The translations under genes were made by a program, and so were the position numbers. Positions 8,503-16,315 of a DNA stretch of 64,000 bases are shown here, in pieces (position 1 is the stretch's first letter; every line of letters starts with the position of its first letter). Location: the NCBI GenBank assembly GCA_963823535.1, contig CAWGLZ010000006.1:558001-622000 (forward strand), in the 5' to 3' direction. The notes below the pieces were generated by a model. It made no database searches. It worked only from the letters and a program-made list of their open reading frames with translations, and was not told the origin of the DNA. This DNA is from RPQJ01 sp963823535 (lineage in GTDB: Bacteria; Pseudomonadota; Gammaproteobacteria; Steroidobacterales; Steroidobacteraceae).

Positions 8503-9389
8503 CAGCGGTACCGGTCGGCAATCCGCCGGGCCTGCTCGCGCAGCAGCCGGCCGAACCCGAGGGTCTCGTGGAACGCGTCGAGCGCCGCGAGATCGGGCAC
8601 CCGCGGCTGCAGGTCGTCGAGGCTCGCGCCGAGCGGCATGTCACAGGCGATGCCCGTCAGTCGGCGCGACAGGTAAGCAGACTCGCGATGCTCGCGCAGG
8701 CTCTGGGCCACGAAGGCCGCGCCCCGGAACTTGAGTCGGGGCACGGCGTCGAGGTTCTCGAACACGCCGGGCAGCGTGTCGAAATGCTTCAGCAGCGTGG
8801 CCGCGGTCTTGCGCCCCACGCCGGGCACGCCCGGAACGTTGTCCACCGCATCGCCCATCAGCGCGAGGAAGTCCGCCATCCGCTCCGGGATGACCCCGAA
8901 GCGCTCCTCGATGTCGTCGTAGCCGTAGCGTACGTCCGCCACCGCATCCCAGTAGGTGTCCTGCGCAGACACCAGCTGGGTGAGGTCCTTGTCGCGGCTG
9001 ACGATGGTCACCGGCACCCCGGACGCGCGTCCCAGCATGGCAAGCGTGCCGATGATGTCGTCCGCCTCGTACCTGGAGCTGCCGTACTGCGCGAGGCCGA
9101 GCGCCCTGCAGAAGTCCCGGCACAAGCCGAACTGGCGTTTGAGCTCCGGCGGCGCCGGCTCGCGGTTGGCCTTGTAGAGGGGGTAGATCTCGTTGCGGAA
9201 CGACTGCTCCAGGCTCTCGTCGAAGGCGACGGCGACGTGCGCAGGACCCACTCGCTCGACGAGGTCGCCCAGGAAGCGCGCGAAGCCGTGCACCGCGTTG
9301 ACGGGATTGCCGTCCCGGTCGGTGAACTCGATCGGCACCGAGTAGTAAGCACGGAAGATGAAGACGCTGGCGTCGACGAGATAGAGCAC
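8502..9389 (-). CDS. 5'-3' exonuclease / flap endonuclease (PolI N-terminal domain type)
   Basis: A 295-aa stand-alone relative of the 5'-nuclease domain of DNA polymerase I. Acidic metal-binding motifs are visible in order: YLVDASVFIFRAYYS, VAFDESLEQSFR, EADDIIG, VSRDKDLTQLV and LMGDAVDNVPGVPGVG, the last entering the helix-hairpin-helix. It would cleave 5' flaps or RNA primers in the cytoplasm. The start is taken as GTG at 9389, because the family begins a few residues before the first Asp and no ATG lies nearby in frame. It resembles Xni but is longer (Xni is about 250 aa), so no symbol is given. Confidence 0.9.
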   Translation of the reverse strand: MLYLVDASVFIFRAYYSVPIEFTDRDGNPVNAVHGFARFLGDLVERVGPAHVAVAFDESLEQSFRNEIYPLYKANREPAPPELKRQFGLCRDFCRALGLAQYGSSRYEADDIIGTLAMLGRASGVPVTIVSRDKDLTQLVSAQDTYWDAVADVRYGYDDIEERFGVIPERMADFLALMGDAVDNVPGVPGVGRKTAATLLKHFDTLPGVFENLDAVPRLKFRGAAFVAQSLREHRESAYLSRRLTGIACDMPLGASLDDLQPRVPDLAALDAFHETLGFGRLLREQARRIADRYR

Positions 9390-9487
9390 GCCGGGGATTG
9401 TGCAGGACCCCGCCCGCCCCCGCCACTTTGCGGGATCGCGCTGCGCGGCGGCAGAATGCACACGCCGATCCACGACATGGAACCGAG

Positions 9488-10021
9488 ATGCCCTGGCAGG
9501 TCGTCCCGATGCAGCGCCGCCACATCGCCGGCTTCCGCGAGCTGCTGGATCGTGTCGCGCGGGAACGTCGCTACCTGGCCTTCCTCGAGGCACCGCCGAT
9601 GCCCCGCGTACGGCGGTTCGTGCTCAACAACCTGCGCAACGGTGCACCGCAGCTCGTCGCGCTCGACGAAGGCGCCGTCGTCGGCTGGTGCGAGATCACG
9701 CCAAAGGTTCCGGTCACGTTGCAGCACGGCGGCGTGCTCGGCATGGGCGTGGCAGCGTCACATCGCGGCATCGGCGTGGGTGCCGGACTGCTGCAGGAGG
9801 CACTGCAGGCGGCCACCCTGCGCGGTCTCACCAGGATCGAACTGGTGGTGCGGACCGACAACGATCCCGCCATCCGCCTGTACCGGCGCTTCGGCTTCGA
9901 GGTCGAGGGTCGACTGCGGAATTACCTCGTCATCGACGGCCACGCACAACGACGTCCTCGCCATGGCAAGAGTGGTGTCAGGTTTGCAAGATCTGCAAGA
10001 TCGAGCGACGTTCGGGCGTAG
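9488..10021 (+). CDS. GNAT-family N-acetyltransferase (C-terminus altered by an apparent frameshift)
   Basis: A GNAT acyl-CoA-dependent acetyltransferase of 177 aa as read, beginning MPWQVVPMQRRHIAGFRELL. The acetyl-CoA-binding motif A is GVAASHRGIGVGAGLL, followed by the usual NDPAIRLYRRFGFEVEGRLRNY block. After VIDGHA (about 9945) the frame reads an arginine-rich tail, whereas the +1 frame reads HNDVLAMARVV, the sort of ending seen in this family. A single extra base near 9941-9950 would explain this. The annotated tail then runs into the left arm of the inverted repeat at 9974-10081. The substrate is unknown. Confidence 0.82.
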   Translation: MPWQVVPMQRRHIAGFRELLDRVARERRYLAFLEAPPMPRVRRFVLNNLRNGAPQLVALDEGAVVGWCEITPKVPVTLQHGGVLGMGVAASHRGIGVGAGLLQEALQAATLRGLTRIELVVRTDNDPAIRLYRRFGFEVEGRLRNYLVIDGHAQRRPRHGKSGVRFARSARSSDVRA

Positions 10022-10081
10022 CGCAACTAGCGGTCGGGCCTGGTGCTTCTCAGGTCTCGCAGATCTTGCAAACCTGACACC
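9974..10081. repeat. 108-bp element with perfect 23-bp terminal inverted repeats
   Basis: The left arm 9974-9996 (starting GGTGTCAGGTTTGC) is the exact reverse complement of the right arm 10059-10081; the 62-base centre shows further imperfect pairing next to the arms. The element supplies the C-terminal codons of both convergent genes: it encodes RFARSARSSDVRA on the plus strand and VSGLQDLRDLRSTRPDR on the minus strand. It resembles a REP/MITE-type palindrome and could also act as a bidirectional terminator. No second copy is seen in the window. Confidence 0.7.
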
Positions 10082-10671
10082 TTCGAAAGGCGCTTGTGCA
10101 GTGGGCTTGAGCGCGGAAAGTGCGCGAGCAGGTACTCCATCTGGTCGGCGAGCACGCGCCGGCCCTTCAGATAGATGTATTCGGCGTAGCTGGGCGTGAA
10201 GGGAATGGCGATCAGCTGCAGCCGGGCCTGCTCGGGCGTACGCCAGGCCTTGAGATTGTTGCAGCGCCGGCAGGCGGTGACGACGTTGTTCCATGCGTCC
10301 CGCCCGCCGCGCGACAGCGGCGTCACGTGATCCCGCGAGAGCTGGCCCGACCGGAACCGGTCGCCGCAATACATGCACAGGTGCCCATCGCGCCGGAAGA
10401 GCGTCTCGTTGTTGAGCGGGGGCACGTAGCCGCGGTGCAGGTTGCCAGGGTTGTAGCTGTGACCGATCGTGGCGACGATGGAACTGACCTCGACCACGGT
10501 GCGGCAGCCGGTCCGGGCGTTGGTGCCGCCCCGCAGGCGGAACAGCGGCTGCCCGAACGAGTAGGCCACCTGTCCCATGAAGTGCAGACGAACCGCGTCC
10601 CGGTAGTCGATCCACTCCAGTGGCATCCCCGAGACGTCCGTGCGCAGGACCTCCTGAGACAGGGCGTACAT
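10027..10671 (-). CDS. HNH endonuclease family protein
   Basis: A 214-aa HNH nuclease-like protein. The zinc-binding CxxC pairs are CMYC and CRRC, bracketing the HNH core LSRDHVTPLSRGGRDAWNNVV. The N-terminal 110 residues are family-specific. The last 17 residues (from VSGLQDLRD) come from the right arm of the adjacent inverted repeat, so the native C-terminus was probably shorter. It is a free-standing gene of a widespread family with no known pathway and is not obviously part of a restriction system here. Confidence 0.87.
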   Translation of the reverse strand: MYALSQEVLRTDVSGMPLEWIDYRDAVRLHFMGQVAYSFGQPLFRLRGGTNARTGCRTVVEVSSIVATIGHSYNPGNLHRGYVPPLNNETLFRRDGHLCMYCGDRFRSGQLSRDHVTPLSRGGRDAWNNVVTACRRCNNLKAWRTPEQARLQLIAIPFTPSYAEYIYLKGRRVLADQMEYLLAHFPRSSPLHKRLSKVSGLQDLRDLRSTRPDR

Positions 10672-10836
10672 GGGCTGAACGATACGTTACCGCTGTGCAA
10701 TAATTCAATGTCCCGGGCGACGACGACAATGCCATAAATTCCCGTCACGACGGGAGCTTAGGTGCCCGGGGCACGGGGGTACCCAGGCAGTTTCATCGAG
10801 CCGCCGGCCAGCGCCGGCCGCCATCGGGAGGTCACC

Positions 10837-12429
10837 ATGTCGCTGACGATCGGAGTCCCACGCGAGATCTATGCCGGCGAGAAGCGCGTTGCCACCGTGC
10901 CCGAGGTCACCGAGAAGCTGATCAAGCTGGGCTTTGCCGTCTGCGTCGAAACCGGTGCCGGAGCCGACGCCAACTTCGACGACGCCTCCTATGAGGCCGC
11001 CGGCGCCCTGATCGCGGCCAGTGCCGACGAGCTCTACGCCGGGTCCGACATGGTCTTCAAGGTGCGCGCGCCCACGCCTGAAGAGATCGCGCTGATGAAG
11101 CCCGGCACGACCCTGCTCAGCTTCATCTGGCCCGCACAGAACCCGGAACTGATGCAGCAGCTCGCCGCACGGCAGCTGACCGTGCTCGCCATCGACGCCC
11201 TGCCGCGCCAGCTCTCCCGCGCCCAGAAGATGGACGCGCTGACCTCCATGGCCAGCATCAGCGGCTACCGCGCGGTGATCGAGGCCGCCAACGCGTTCGG
11301 CCGCTTCTTCAACGGCCAGATCACGGCCGCCGGCAAGATTCCACCGGCCCGGGTCTTCATCGCCGGCGCCGGTGTCGCGGGACTCTCCGCCATCGGCACG
11401 GCCGCCAACCTGGGCGCCATCGTGCGCGCCAACGACACGCGCGCCGAGGTCGCCGACCAGGTCGTGTCGCTGGGTGGCGAGTTCGTCAAGGTCGACTACG
11501 AGGAGGAAGGCTCCGGCGGCGGCGGCTACGCCAAGGTGATGAGCGAGGGCTTCCAGAAAGCCCAGCGCGAGATGTACGCCCGCGAAGCCAGGGACGCGGA
11601 CATCATCATCACGACCGCGCTGATCCCGGGCAAGCCGGCGCCGAAGCTCATCACCGCCGAGATGGTGAGGAGCATGAAGCCGGGCAGCGTCATCGTCGAC
11701 ATGGCGGCCGAGCAGGGCGGCAACTGCGAGCTCACCGAGCCCGGCCAGGCCGTGGTGCGGCACGGCGTCACCATCATCGGCTACACGGATCTCGCCAGCC
11801 GCCTGGCCAAGCAGTCGTCGACGCTGTACTCGACGAACCTGCTGCGCCTGACCGAGGAACTCTGCAAGACCAAGGACGGCGTCATCGACGTCAACATGGA
11901 GGACGACGCCATCCGCGGCCTGACCGTCATCAAGGATGGCGAAGTCACCTGGCCGCCCCCGCCGCTGAAACTCCCGGCCGCGCCGCCGCAGGCCAAGGCG
12001 GCCGCCGCGGTGCCCGTGAAGAAGTCCGGCCACGGCCACGGCGCCGGCGAGCCGGCCTCGGCCAGAAGCCTGGCCATCCTGTTCGGCGCGGGCGCGCTGC
12101 TCTTCTGGCTGGTCGGCGCCTTCGCGCCGGCGTCGTTCCTCGCCCACTTCACCGTGTTCGTGCTGGCGTGCTTCGTCGGCTACATGGTGGTCTGGAACGT
12201 CACACCGGCGCTGCACACGCCGCTGATGAGCGTCACGAACGCGATCTCCAGCATCATCGCGGTCGGCGCGCTGATCCAGATCGCGCCGCCGCTCGACGCG
12301 GCGTCCGCCGAGGGACGGCCCAACGCGCTGATCTTCGCACTCGCGGTGCTCGCGCTCACGCTCACCGCGATCAACATGTTCGGTGGCTTCGCCGTCACCC
12401 GTCGCATGCTTGCGATGTTCCGGAAGTAA
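10837..12429 (+). CDS. pntA: NAD(P) transhydrogenase subunit alpha
   Basis: Alpha subunit of the proton-translocating transhydrogenase, 530 aa, close to E. coli PntA (510 aa). The N-terminal NAD(H)-binding domain I starts IGVPREIYAGEKRVATVP and has the dinucleotide fold AGAGVAGLSAIGTA. The RQD-loop segment near ALPRQLSRAQKMDALTS is conserved. After an alanine/proline linker at about residues 370-400 come hydrophobic helices of domain II ending in NMFGGFAVTRRMLAMF. The start ATG follows GGGAGG. It transfers hydride between NAD and NADP coupled to proton movement, with PntB 12 bp downstream. Confidence 0.97.
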   Translation: MSLTIGVPREIYAGEKRVATVPEVTEKLIKLGFAVCVETGAGADANFDDASYEAAGALIAASADELYAGSDMVFKVRAPTPEEIALMKPGTTLLSFIWPAQNPELMQQLAARQLTVLAIDALPRQLSRAQKMDALTSMASISGYRAVIEAANAFGRFFNGQITAAGKIPPARVFIAGAGVAGLSAIGTAANLGAIVRANDTRAEVADQVVSLGGEFVKVDYEEEGSGGGGYAKVMSEGFQKAQREMYAREARDADIIITTALIPGKPAPKLITAEMVRSMKPGSVIVDMAAEQGGNCELTEPGQAVVRHGVTIIGYTDLASRLAKQSSTLYSTNLLRLTEELCKTKDGVIDVNMEDDAIRGLTVIKDGEVTWPPPPLKLPAAPPQAKAAAAVPVKKSGHGHGAGEPASARSLAILFGAGALLFWLVGAFAPASFLAHFTVFVLACFVGYMVVWNVTPALHTPLMSVTNAISSIIAVGALIQIAPPLDAASAEGRPNALIFALAVLALTLTAINMFGGFAVTRRMLAMFRK

Positions 12430-12441
12430 GGGAGCGCAGGC

Positions 12442-13851
12442 ATGTCCACCAATCTCGCAACGATGGCCTACATCGCGGCCACCATCCTGTTCATCCTGAG
12501 CCTCGGCGGACTCTCGAACCCGGAGACCTCACGGCGCGGCAACACCTACGGCATCATCGGCATGACGATCGCCGTGCTCGCCACCGTGTTCGGACCGCGT
12601 GTCACGGCCGCCGGCATCCCGTGGATCGTCGGCGCACTGGTGGTGGGCGGTTCCATCGGCCTGTATGCCGCCCGCAAGGTCCTCATGACGCAGATGCCCG
12701 AGCTCGTCGCGGCGATGCACAGCCTGGTCGGTCTCGCCGCCTGCCTCGTCGGCTTCGCGAGCTACGTCGACACCTCGATCGTATTCGAGGGTGCCGAGAA
12801 GACCATCCACGAGGTCGAGATCTACCTCGGCATCCTGATCGGCGCGGTCACGTTCTCGGGCTCGGTCATCGCCTTCGGCAAGCTGTCCGGCAAGATCGGC
12901 GGCAAGCCGCTGCTGCTGCCGGCGCGGCACTGGCTCAACCTCGCCGGGCTCCTGGCCGTGATCTGGTTCGGCGTGCAGTTCGTGCAGGCGCACGACGTCG
13001 GCGCGGGCATGCTGCCGCTGATCCTGATGACGCTGATCGCGCTGCTGTTCGGCGTGCACATGGTGATGGCGATCGGCGGTGCGGACATGCCGGTCGTGGT
13101 GTCGATGCTCAACAGCTACTCGGGCTGGGCCGCGGCGGCGACCGGCTTCATGCTCTCCAACGACCTGCTGATCGTCACCGGGGCGCTGGTCGGCTCCTCG
13201 GGTGCGATCCTGTCCTACATCATGTGCCGGGCGATGAACCGCAACTTCATCAGCGTCATCGCCGGCGGCTTCGGCACGGGCGGTGGGGCGGCCCCGGCGG
13301 CCGCGGGCGCCGGGCCGGCCGGCGAGGTGACGGCCGTGAGCGCCGTCGAGACCGCGGAGATGCTGCGGGATGCGAAGAACGTGATCATCGTGCCGGGCTA
13401 CGGCATGGCGGTCGCGCAGGCGCAGCACACGGTCTACGAGATCACCAAGCTGCTGCGCGAGAAGGGCGTGAAGGTGCGCTTCGGCATCCATCCCGTCGCG
13501 GGCCGCATGCCCGGCCACATGAACGTGCTGCTCGCCGAGGCCAAGGTGCCCTACGACATCGTGTTCGAGATGGACGAGCTGAACGAGGATTTCCCGGACA
13601 CCGACATCTCGATGGTGATCGGCGCCAACGACATCGTGAACCCCGCGGCGCAGGACGACCCGTCGAGCCCCATCGCCGGCATGCCGGTGCTCGAGGTGTG
13701 GAAGGCGAAGACCTCCATCGTCATGAAGCGTTCGATGGCCTCGGGCTACGCGGGCGTCGACAATCCGCTGTTCTACAAGGAGAACAACCGGATGCTGTTC
13801 GGCGACGCGAAGAAGATGCTCGACGAGGTGCTGGTCGCGCTGAAGGGCTGA
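12442..13851 (+). CDS. pntB: NAD(P) transhydrogenase subunit beta
   Basis: Beta subunit, 469 aa. Its N-terminal half is membrane domain II (repeated hydrophobic helices up to about residue 270). After a short alanine/glycine linker comes the NADP(H)-binding domain III with the fingerprint VPGYGMAVAQAQH, then AGRMPGHMNVLLAEA and VIGANDIVNPAAQ, and KRSMASGYAGVDNPLFY near the end. It pairs with PntA in the inner membrane. The last 50 bp of this gene recur, 46/50 identical, 27.5 kb downstream at 41322-41371. Confidence 0.97.
   Translation: MSTNLATMAYIAATILFILSLGGLSNPETSRRGNTYGIIGMTIAVLATVFGPRVTAAGIPWIVGALVVGGSIGLYAARKVLMTQMPELVAAMHSLVGLAACLVGFASYVDTSIVFEGAEKTIHEVEIYLGILIGAVTFSGSVIAFGKLSGKIGGKPLLLPARHWLNLAGLLAVIWFGVQFVQAHDVGAGMLPLILMTLIALLFGVHMVMAIGGADMPVVVSMLNSYSGWAAAATGFMLSNDLLIVTGALVGSSGAILSYIMCRAMNRNFISVIAGGFGTGGGAAPAAAGAGPAGEVTAVSAVETAEMLRDAKNVIIVPGYGMAVAQAQHTVYEITKLLREKGVKVRFGIHPVAGRMPGHMNVLLAEAKVPYDIVFEMDELNEDFPDTDISMVIGANDIVNPAAQDDPSSPIAGMPVLEVWKAKTSIVMKRSMASGYAGVDNPLFYKENNRMLFGDAKKMLDEVLVALKG
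13791..13840 (+). repeat. Imperfect direct repeat, copy 1 (3' end of pntB)
   Basis: This is the intact copy, encoding MLFGDAKKMLDEVLVA at the PntB C-terminus. It aligns without gaps to 41322-41371 with four mismatches. The two copies bracket the aldo/keto reductase, the SHOCT gene and the whole glucan locus. Confidence 0.7.
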
Positions 13852-13879
13852 GGCCGGGTTGGCCGCCCGTCGCCGGTCC

Positions 13880-14878
13880 TCACCAGGCGTAGGCTGACGG
13901 CGCCTCGCCTCCGGGCCCCGGGAAGATCTGGTCGAGCCGTTCGAGTACGTCCGCCTCGAGCGAAACTTCGGTGGCGCGTATGGCGGCATCCAGTTGCGCC
14001 AAGGTTCTCGGACCGATGATCGGTGCGGTCACGACCGGGTTGTGCAGCAGCCAGGCCAGCGCCACCGTCGCGGGTTCCTCGCCCAGTTCCCGACACAATG
14101 CCTCGTACCGCTCGAGCCGTGCGCGGTGAGTCTCGACCTGTTTCTCGAAAGCCTCGTCCATACGACGCCCGGCCTGCTGCCTGGCGAGCGCTCCGCCCAG
14201 CAGGCCTCCGGCCAGCGGGCTCCATGGGATCAGCCCCAGCCCGTAGTGACGGCACGCAGGGATCACCTCGAGCTCGATCGTTCGGCTGTTCAGGTTGTAG
14301 AGGCTCTGCTCGCTCGCGAGCCCGCTCATGCCGCGTCGCGCGGCCTCCTGGCAGGCCGTGGCGATGTCCCATCCCGCAAAGTTGCTCGATCCCACGTAGG
14401 TGACGTGGCCCTGCCGAACCAGCGTGTCGAACGCCTGCCATGCTTCGTCCCAGGGACAGGCGCGGTCCACGTGGTGCATCTGGTACAGGTCGATCCAGTC
14501 TGTTTGCAGGCGCCGGAGGCTGCCGGCGCAGTGCTTCCGGATCTTGAGCGCCGACAGGCTGCGGCCGTCGGTGTTCGGCTCGGGCCGATTGCCCCGGCGA
14601 GTCACGGGGTTGTAGACCTTGGTGGCGAGGACCACGGCGTCGCGGCGGCCGCCGCCCTGGGCCAGCCAGCGCCCGATGATCTCCTCGGTCGTGCCGTGCT
14701 GCACCTCCCAGCCGTAGACGTCGGCCGTGTCGAAGAAGTTGATGCCGATTTCAAGGGCCCGGTCCATGATCCGGAAGCTCTCTGCCTCGTCGGTGAACCA
14801 GCCGAAATTCATCGTGCCGAGGCAGAGGTTGCTGACCAGGGCTCCGTGGGAACCGAGGCGCTTGTGTTGAACCGGCAT
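13880..14878 (-). CDS. Aldo/keto reductase
   Basis: NADPH-dependent oxidoreductase of 332 aa with an (alpha/beta)8 fold. The catalytic tetrad is visible as Asp50 and Tyr55 in FFDTADVYG, Lys87 in LATKVYN and His135 in YQMHHVD. The cofactor-site signature is IIGPRTLAQLDAAIRA near the C-terminus. The ATG at 14878 is preceded by AGAAGGAA at good spacing, favouring it over an in-frame ATG 72 bp upstream. The substrate is unknown; the closest types are YhdN/voltage-channel-beta-like reductases. It is monocistronic and convergent with pntB. Confidence 0.92.
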   Translation of the reverse strand: MPVQHKRLGSHGALVSNLCLGTMNFGWFTDEAESFRIMDRALEIGINFFDTADVYGWEVQHGTTEEIIGRWLAQGGGRRDAVVLATKVYNPVTRRGNRPEPNTDGRSLSALKIRKHCAGSLRRLQTDWIDLYQMHHVDRACPWDEAWQAFDTLVRQGHVTYVGSSNFAGWDIATACQEAARRGMSGLASEQSLYNLNSRTIELEVIPACRHYGLGLIPWSPLAGGLLGGALARQQAGRRMDEAFEKQVETHRARLERYEALCRELGEEPATVALAWLLHNPVVTAPIIGPRTLAQLDAAIRATEVSLEADVLERLDQIFPGPGGEAPSAYAW

Positions 14879-15008
14879 TGACGGGATTCCTTCTGACGAC
14901 TGCGGCCGGGATCGTCGACCGCCCTGGCGACATTCTAGGGTCCTGTTCATCGCCTGCGCGTGCCCGATGGGTTGGCCAGCCCCCGATCGGACGCGCTAGG
15001 ATGCGGCC

Positions 15009-15401
15009 ATGACCCGCTGTCGAGCCTTTGCTCTCATCTGCCTGCTGGCCGTCGCCCCCGGCCTCGCCCTCGCACAGTCCCCGGACGCGGCCGCCGAGCG
15101 CGCCCGGCTGGCCAACGAGCGCATCCAGGCCGAGGCCGAACGCCAGGCGCAGGAAGCCGCGGCCGAGCCTGCGGATCAAGCCGCGGTTCCGGTTGCGGCA
15201 CCCAGTTCCACGCAAGCCGGTCCGCGCCCGTCGCTGCCCGCGGGGAGTGCGACGGAGACCCGCCCTGCTCCGGTTGATGCCGACCGGACCGACCGCGGAC
15301 TCAGGCAACTTCGGGAACTCGGCAAGCTGAAGGACGCGGGCTACCTGACGGACCCCGAGTTCGCGCGGATCAAGCAACAGATCCTGGAAAGCCACTTCTA
15401 G
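15009..15401 (+). CDS. Small secreted protein with C-terminal SHOCT domain
   Basis: A 130-aa protein with a signal peptide (LICLLAVAPGLALAQ), an alanine/glutamate-rich helical stretch (residues 25-55), a proline-rich linker and a C-terminal SHOCT motif, LGKLKDAGYLTDPEFARIKQ. SHOCT is a short oligomerisation or interaction module. No catalytic residues are evident. Location should be periplasmic or envelope. It lies 74 bp before the first operator of the glucan locus and is probably not part of that regulon. Confidence 0.7.
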   Translation: MTRCRAFALICLLAVAPGLALAQSPDAAAERARLANERIQAEAERQAQEAAAEPADQAAVPVAAPSSTQAGPRPSLPAGSATETRPAPVDADRTDRGLRQLRELGKLKDAGYLTDPEFARIKQQILESHF

Positions 15402-15473
15402 CCTTTCCGGGGCGTGCGCCGCCAGCGCGGGCGGGCCATCCCGGGCGACCTGCCACATCGCCCCGGCCTTTGG

Positions 15474-15502
15474 ATGACAGCGCTGTCACCATCGGCTAGC
15501 AT
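15474..15502 (+). promoter_or_regulatory. LacI-type operator over the -35 box, promoter of the CBM9/phosphorylase/GH17 operon
   Basis: The perfect 14-bp palindrome TGACAGCGCTGTCA lies at 15475-15488. ATGACA (15474-15479) fits a -35 box, and 17 bp later TAGCAT (15497-15502) fits a -10 box. A repressor bound here would cover the -35 region. The same palindrome recurs at the other two promoters of the locus. It also argues against translation starting at 15502, which would lie inside the -10 box. Confidence 0.75.
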
Positions 15503-15531
15503 TGAGTCTTGCCTGCAGGGGGAACAACCAC

Positions 15532-16299
15532 TTGGCGTCTCGCACGAACCACGTCCCGCTCCTGCTGGCGGCAGCTGTGCCGTTCTGGCACGTGCCGGCC
15601 ACGGGCCATGCCGAGCCGACTCACGTCGAGGGTCGCAGCGAGTACCGGGCACCCCGCGCGGCAGTGGCCCCGACCATCGATGGCGTCGCGGACGAGGCGG
15701 CGTGGCAGTCGGCGCCCTGGCGGGAGATCTCCTACCGCTGGCTTGGGCCGGAACATTCCGCCACGGATTTCGCGGGGCGCTTCAAGGTCGTCTGGACGCC
15801 GGAGCGGATTCACCTGCTGGTGGAGATCGTCGACGATGTGCTGATCGACGTGCATCGCGACCCGCTGGTGCGGTACTGGGACGACGACTGCCTCGAAATC
15901 TTCGTGGACGAAGACTTTTCCGGCGGCGATCACCAGTACAACCACAACGCCTTCGCCTACCACATGTCGCTGGACAACCGGGCCATCGACATCGGAACGG
16001 ACCGGCGGCCGCGCGACTACTCGCACCACGTCGAGAGTCGCTGGAAGCAGTCCGCCGACAAGGTGACCTGGGAGCTTGCCATCTCGCCCTACACCGATGG
16101 GTACGTGGACGACAGTCCCGACAACGAATCCGCCTCGTTGACGCCCGGCAAGGTCATGGGCCTCATGGTGGCCTACTGCGACAATGACGGCAGCGACCTG
16201 CGCGAGAACTTCGTCGGGTCCGAGTCGGTCCCGCATGGCCCCAAGGATCGAGGATGGATCGACGCGGGCCTGTTCGGGGCGCTGCTGCTGACCGATTGA
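15532..16299 (+). CDS. Secreted CBM9-like carbohydrate-binding protein
   Basis: A 255-aa protein with a signal peptide (HVPLLLAAAVPFWHVPATGHA) and a single CBM9-like beta-sandwich. The domain opens APTIDGVADEAAWQSAPWR and contains the conserved WDDDCLEIFVD block and a later histidine/asparagine-rich segment (GGDHQYNHNAFAYHM). Such domains bind sugars, often at chain ends. The start is taken as TTG at 15532, preceded by AGGGGGA and lying about 23 bases after the predicted transcription start. As the first gene after the operator it probably presents glucan fragments in the periplasm or at the cell surface. No lipobox is seen. Confidence 0.8.
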   Translation: MASRTNHVPLLLAAAVPFWHVPATGHAEPTHVEGRSEYRAPRAAVAPTIDGVADEAAWQSAPWREISYRWLGPEHSATDFAGRFKVVWTPERIHLLVEIVDDVLIDVHRDPLVRYWDDDCLEIFVDEDFSGGDHQYNHNAFAYHMSLDNRAIDIGTDRRPRDYSHHVESRWKQSADKVTWELAISPYTDGYVDDSPDNESASLTPGKVMGLMVAYCDNDGSDLRENFVGSESVPHGPKDRGWIDAGLFGALLLTD

Positions 16300-16315
16300 G
16301 CGGGTGGTCCACGTC

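Noticed and set aside
10705..12216. 503-codon minus-strand frame opposite pntA
   Set aside because: Low-complexity Gly/Arg/Asp composition; a shadow of pntA.
12529..13989. 486-codon minus-strand frame opposite pntB
   Set aside because: His/Arg/Asp-rich shadow with no recognisable fold.
15502..15531. Upstream TTG start for the CBM9 protein
   Set aside because: It overlaps the predicted -10 box; the TTG at 15532 has a better ribosome site and opens the signal peptide.
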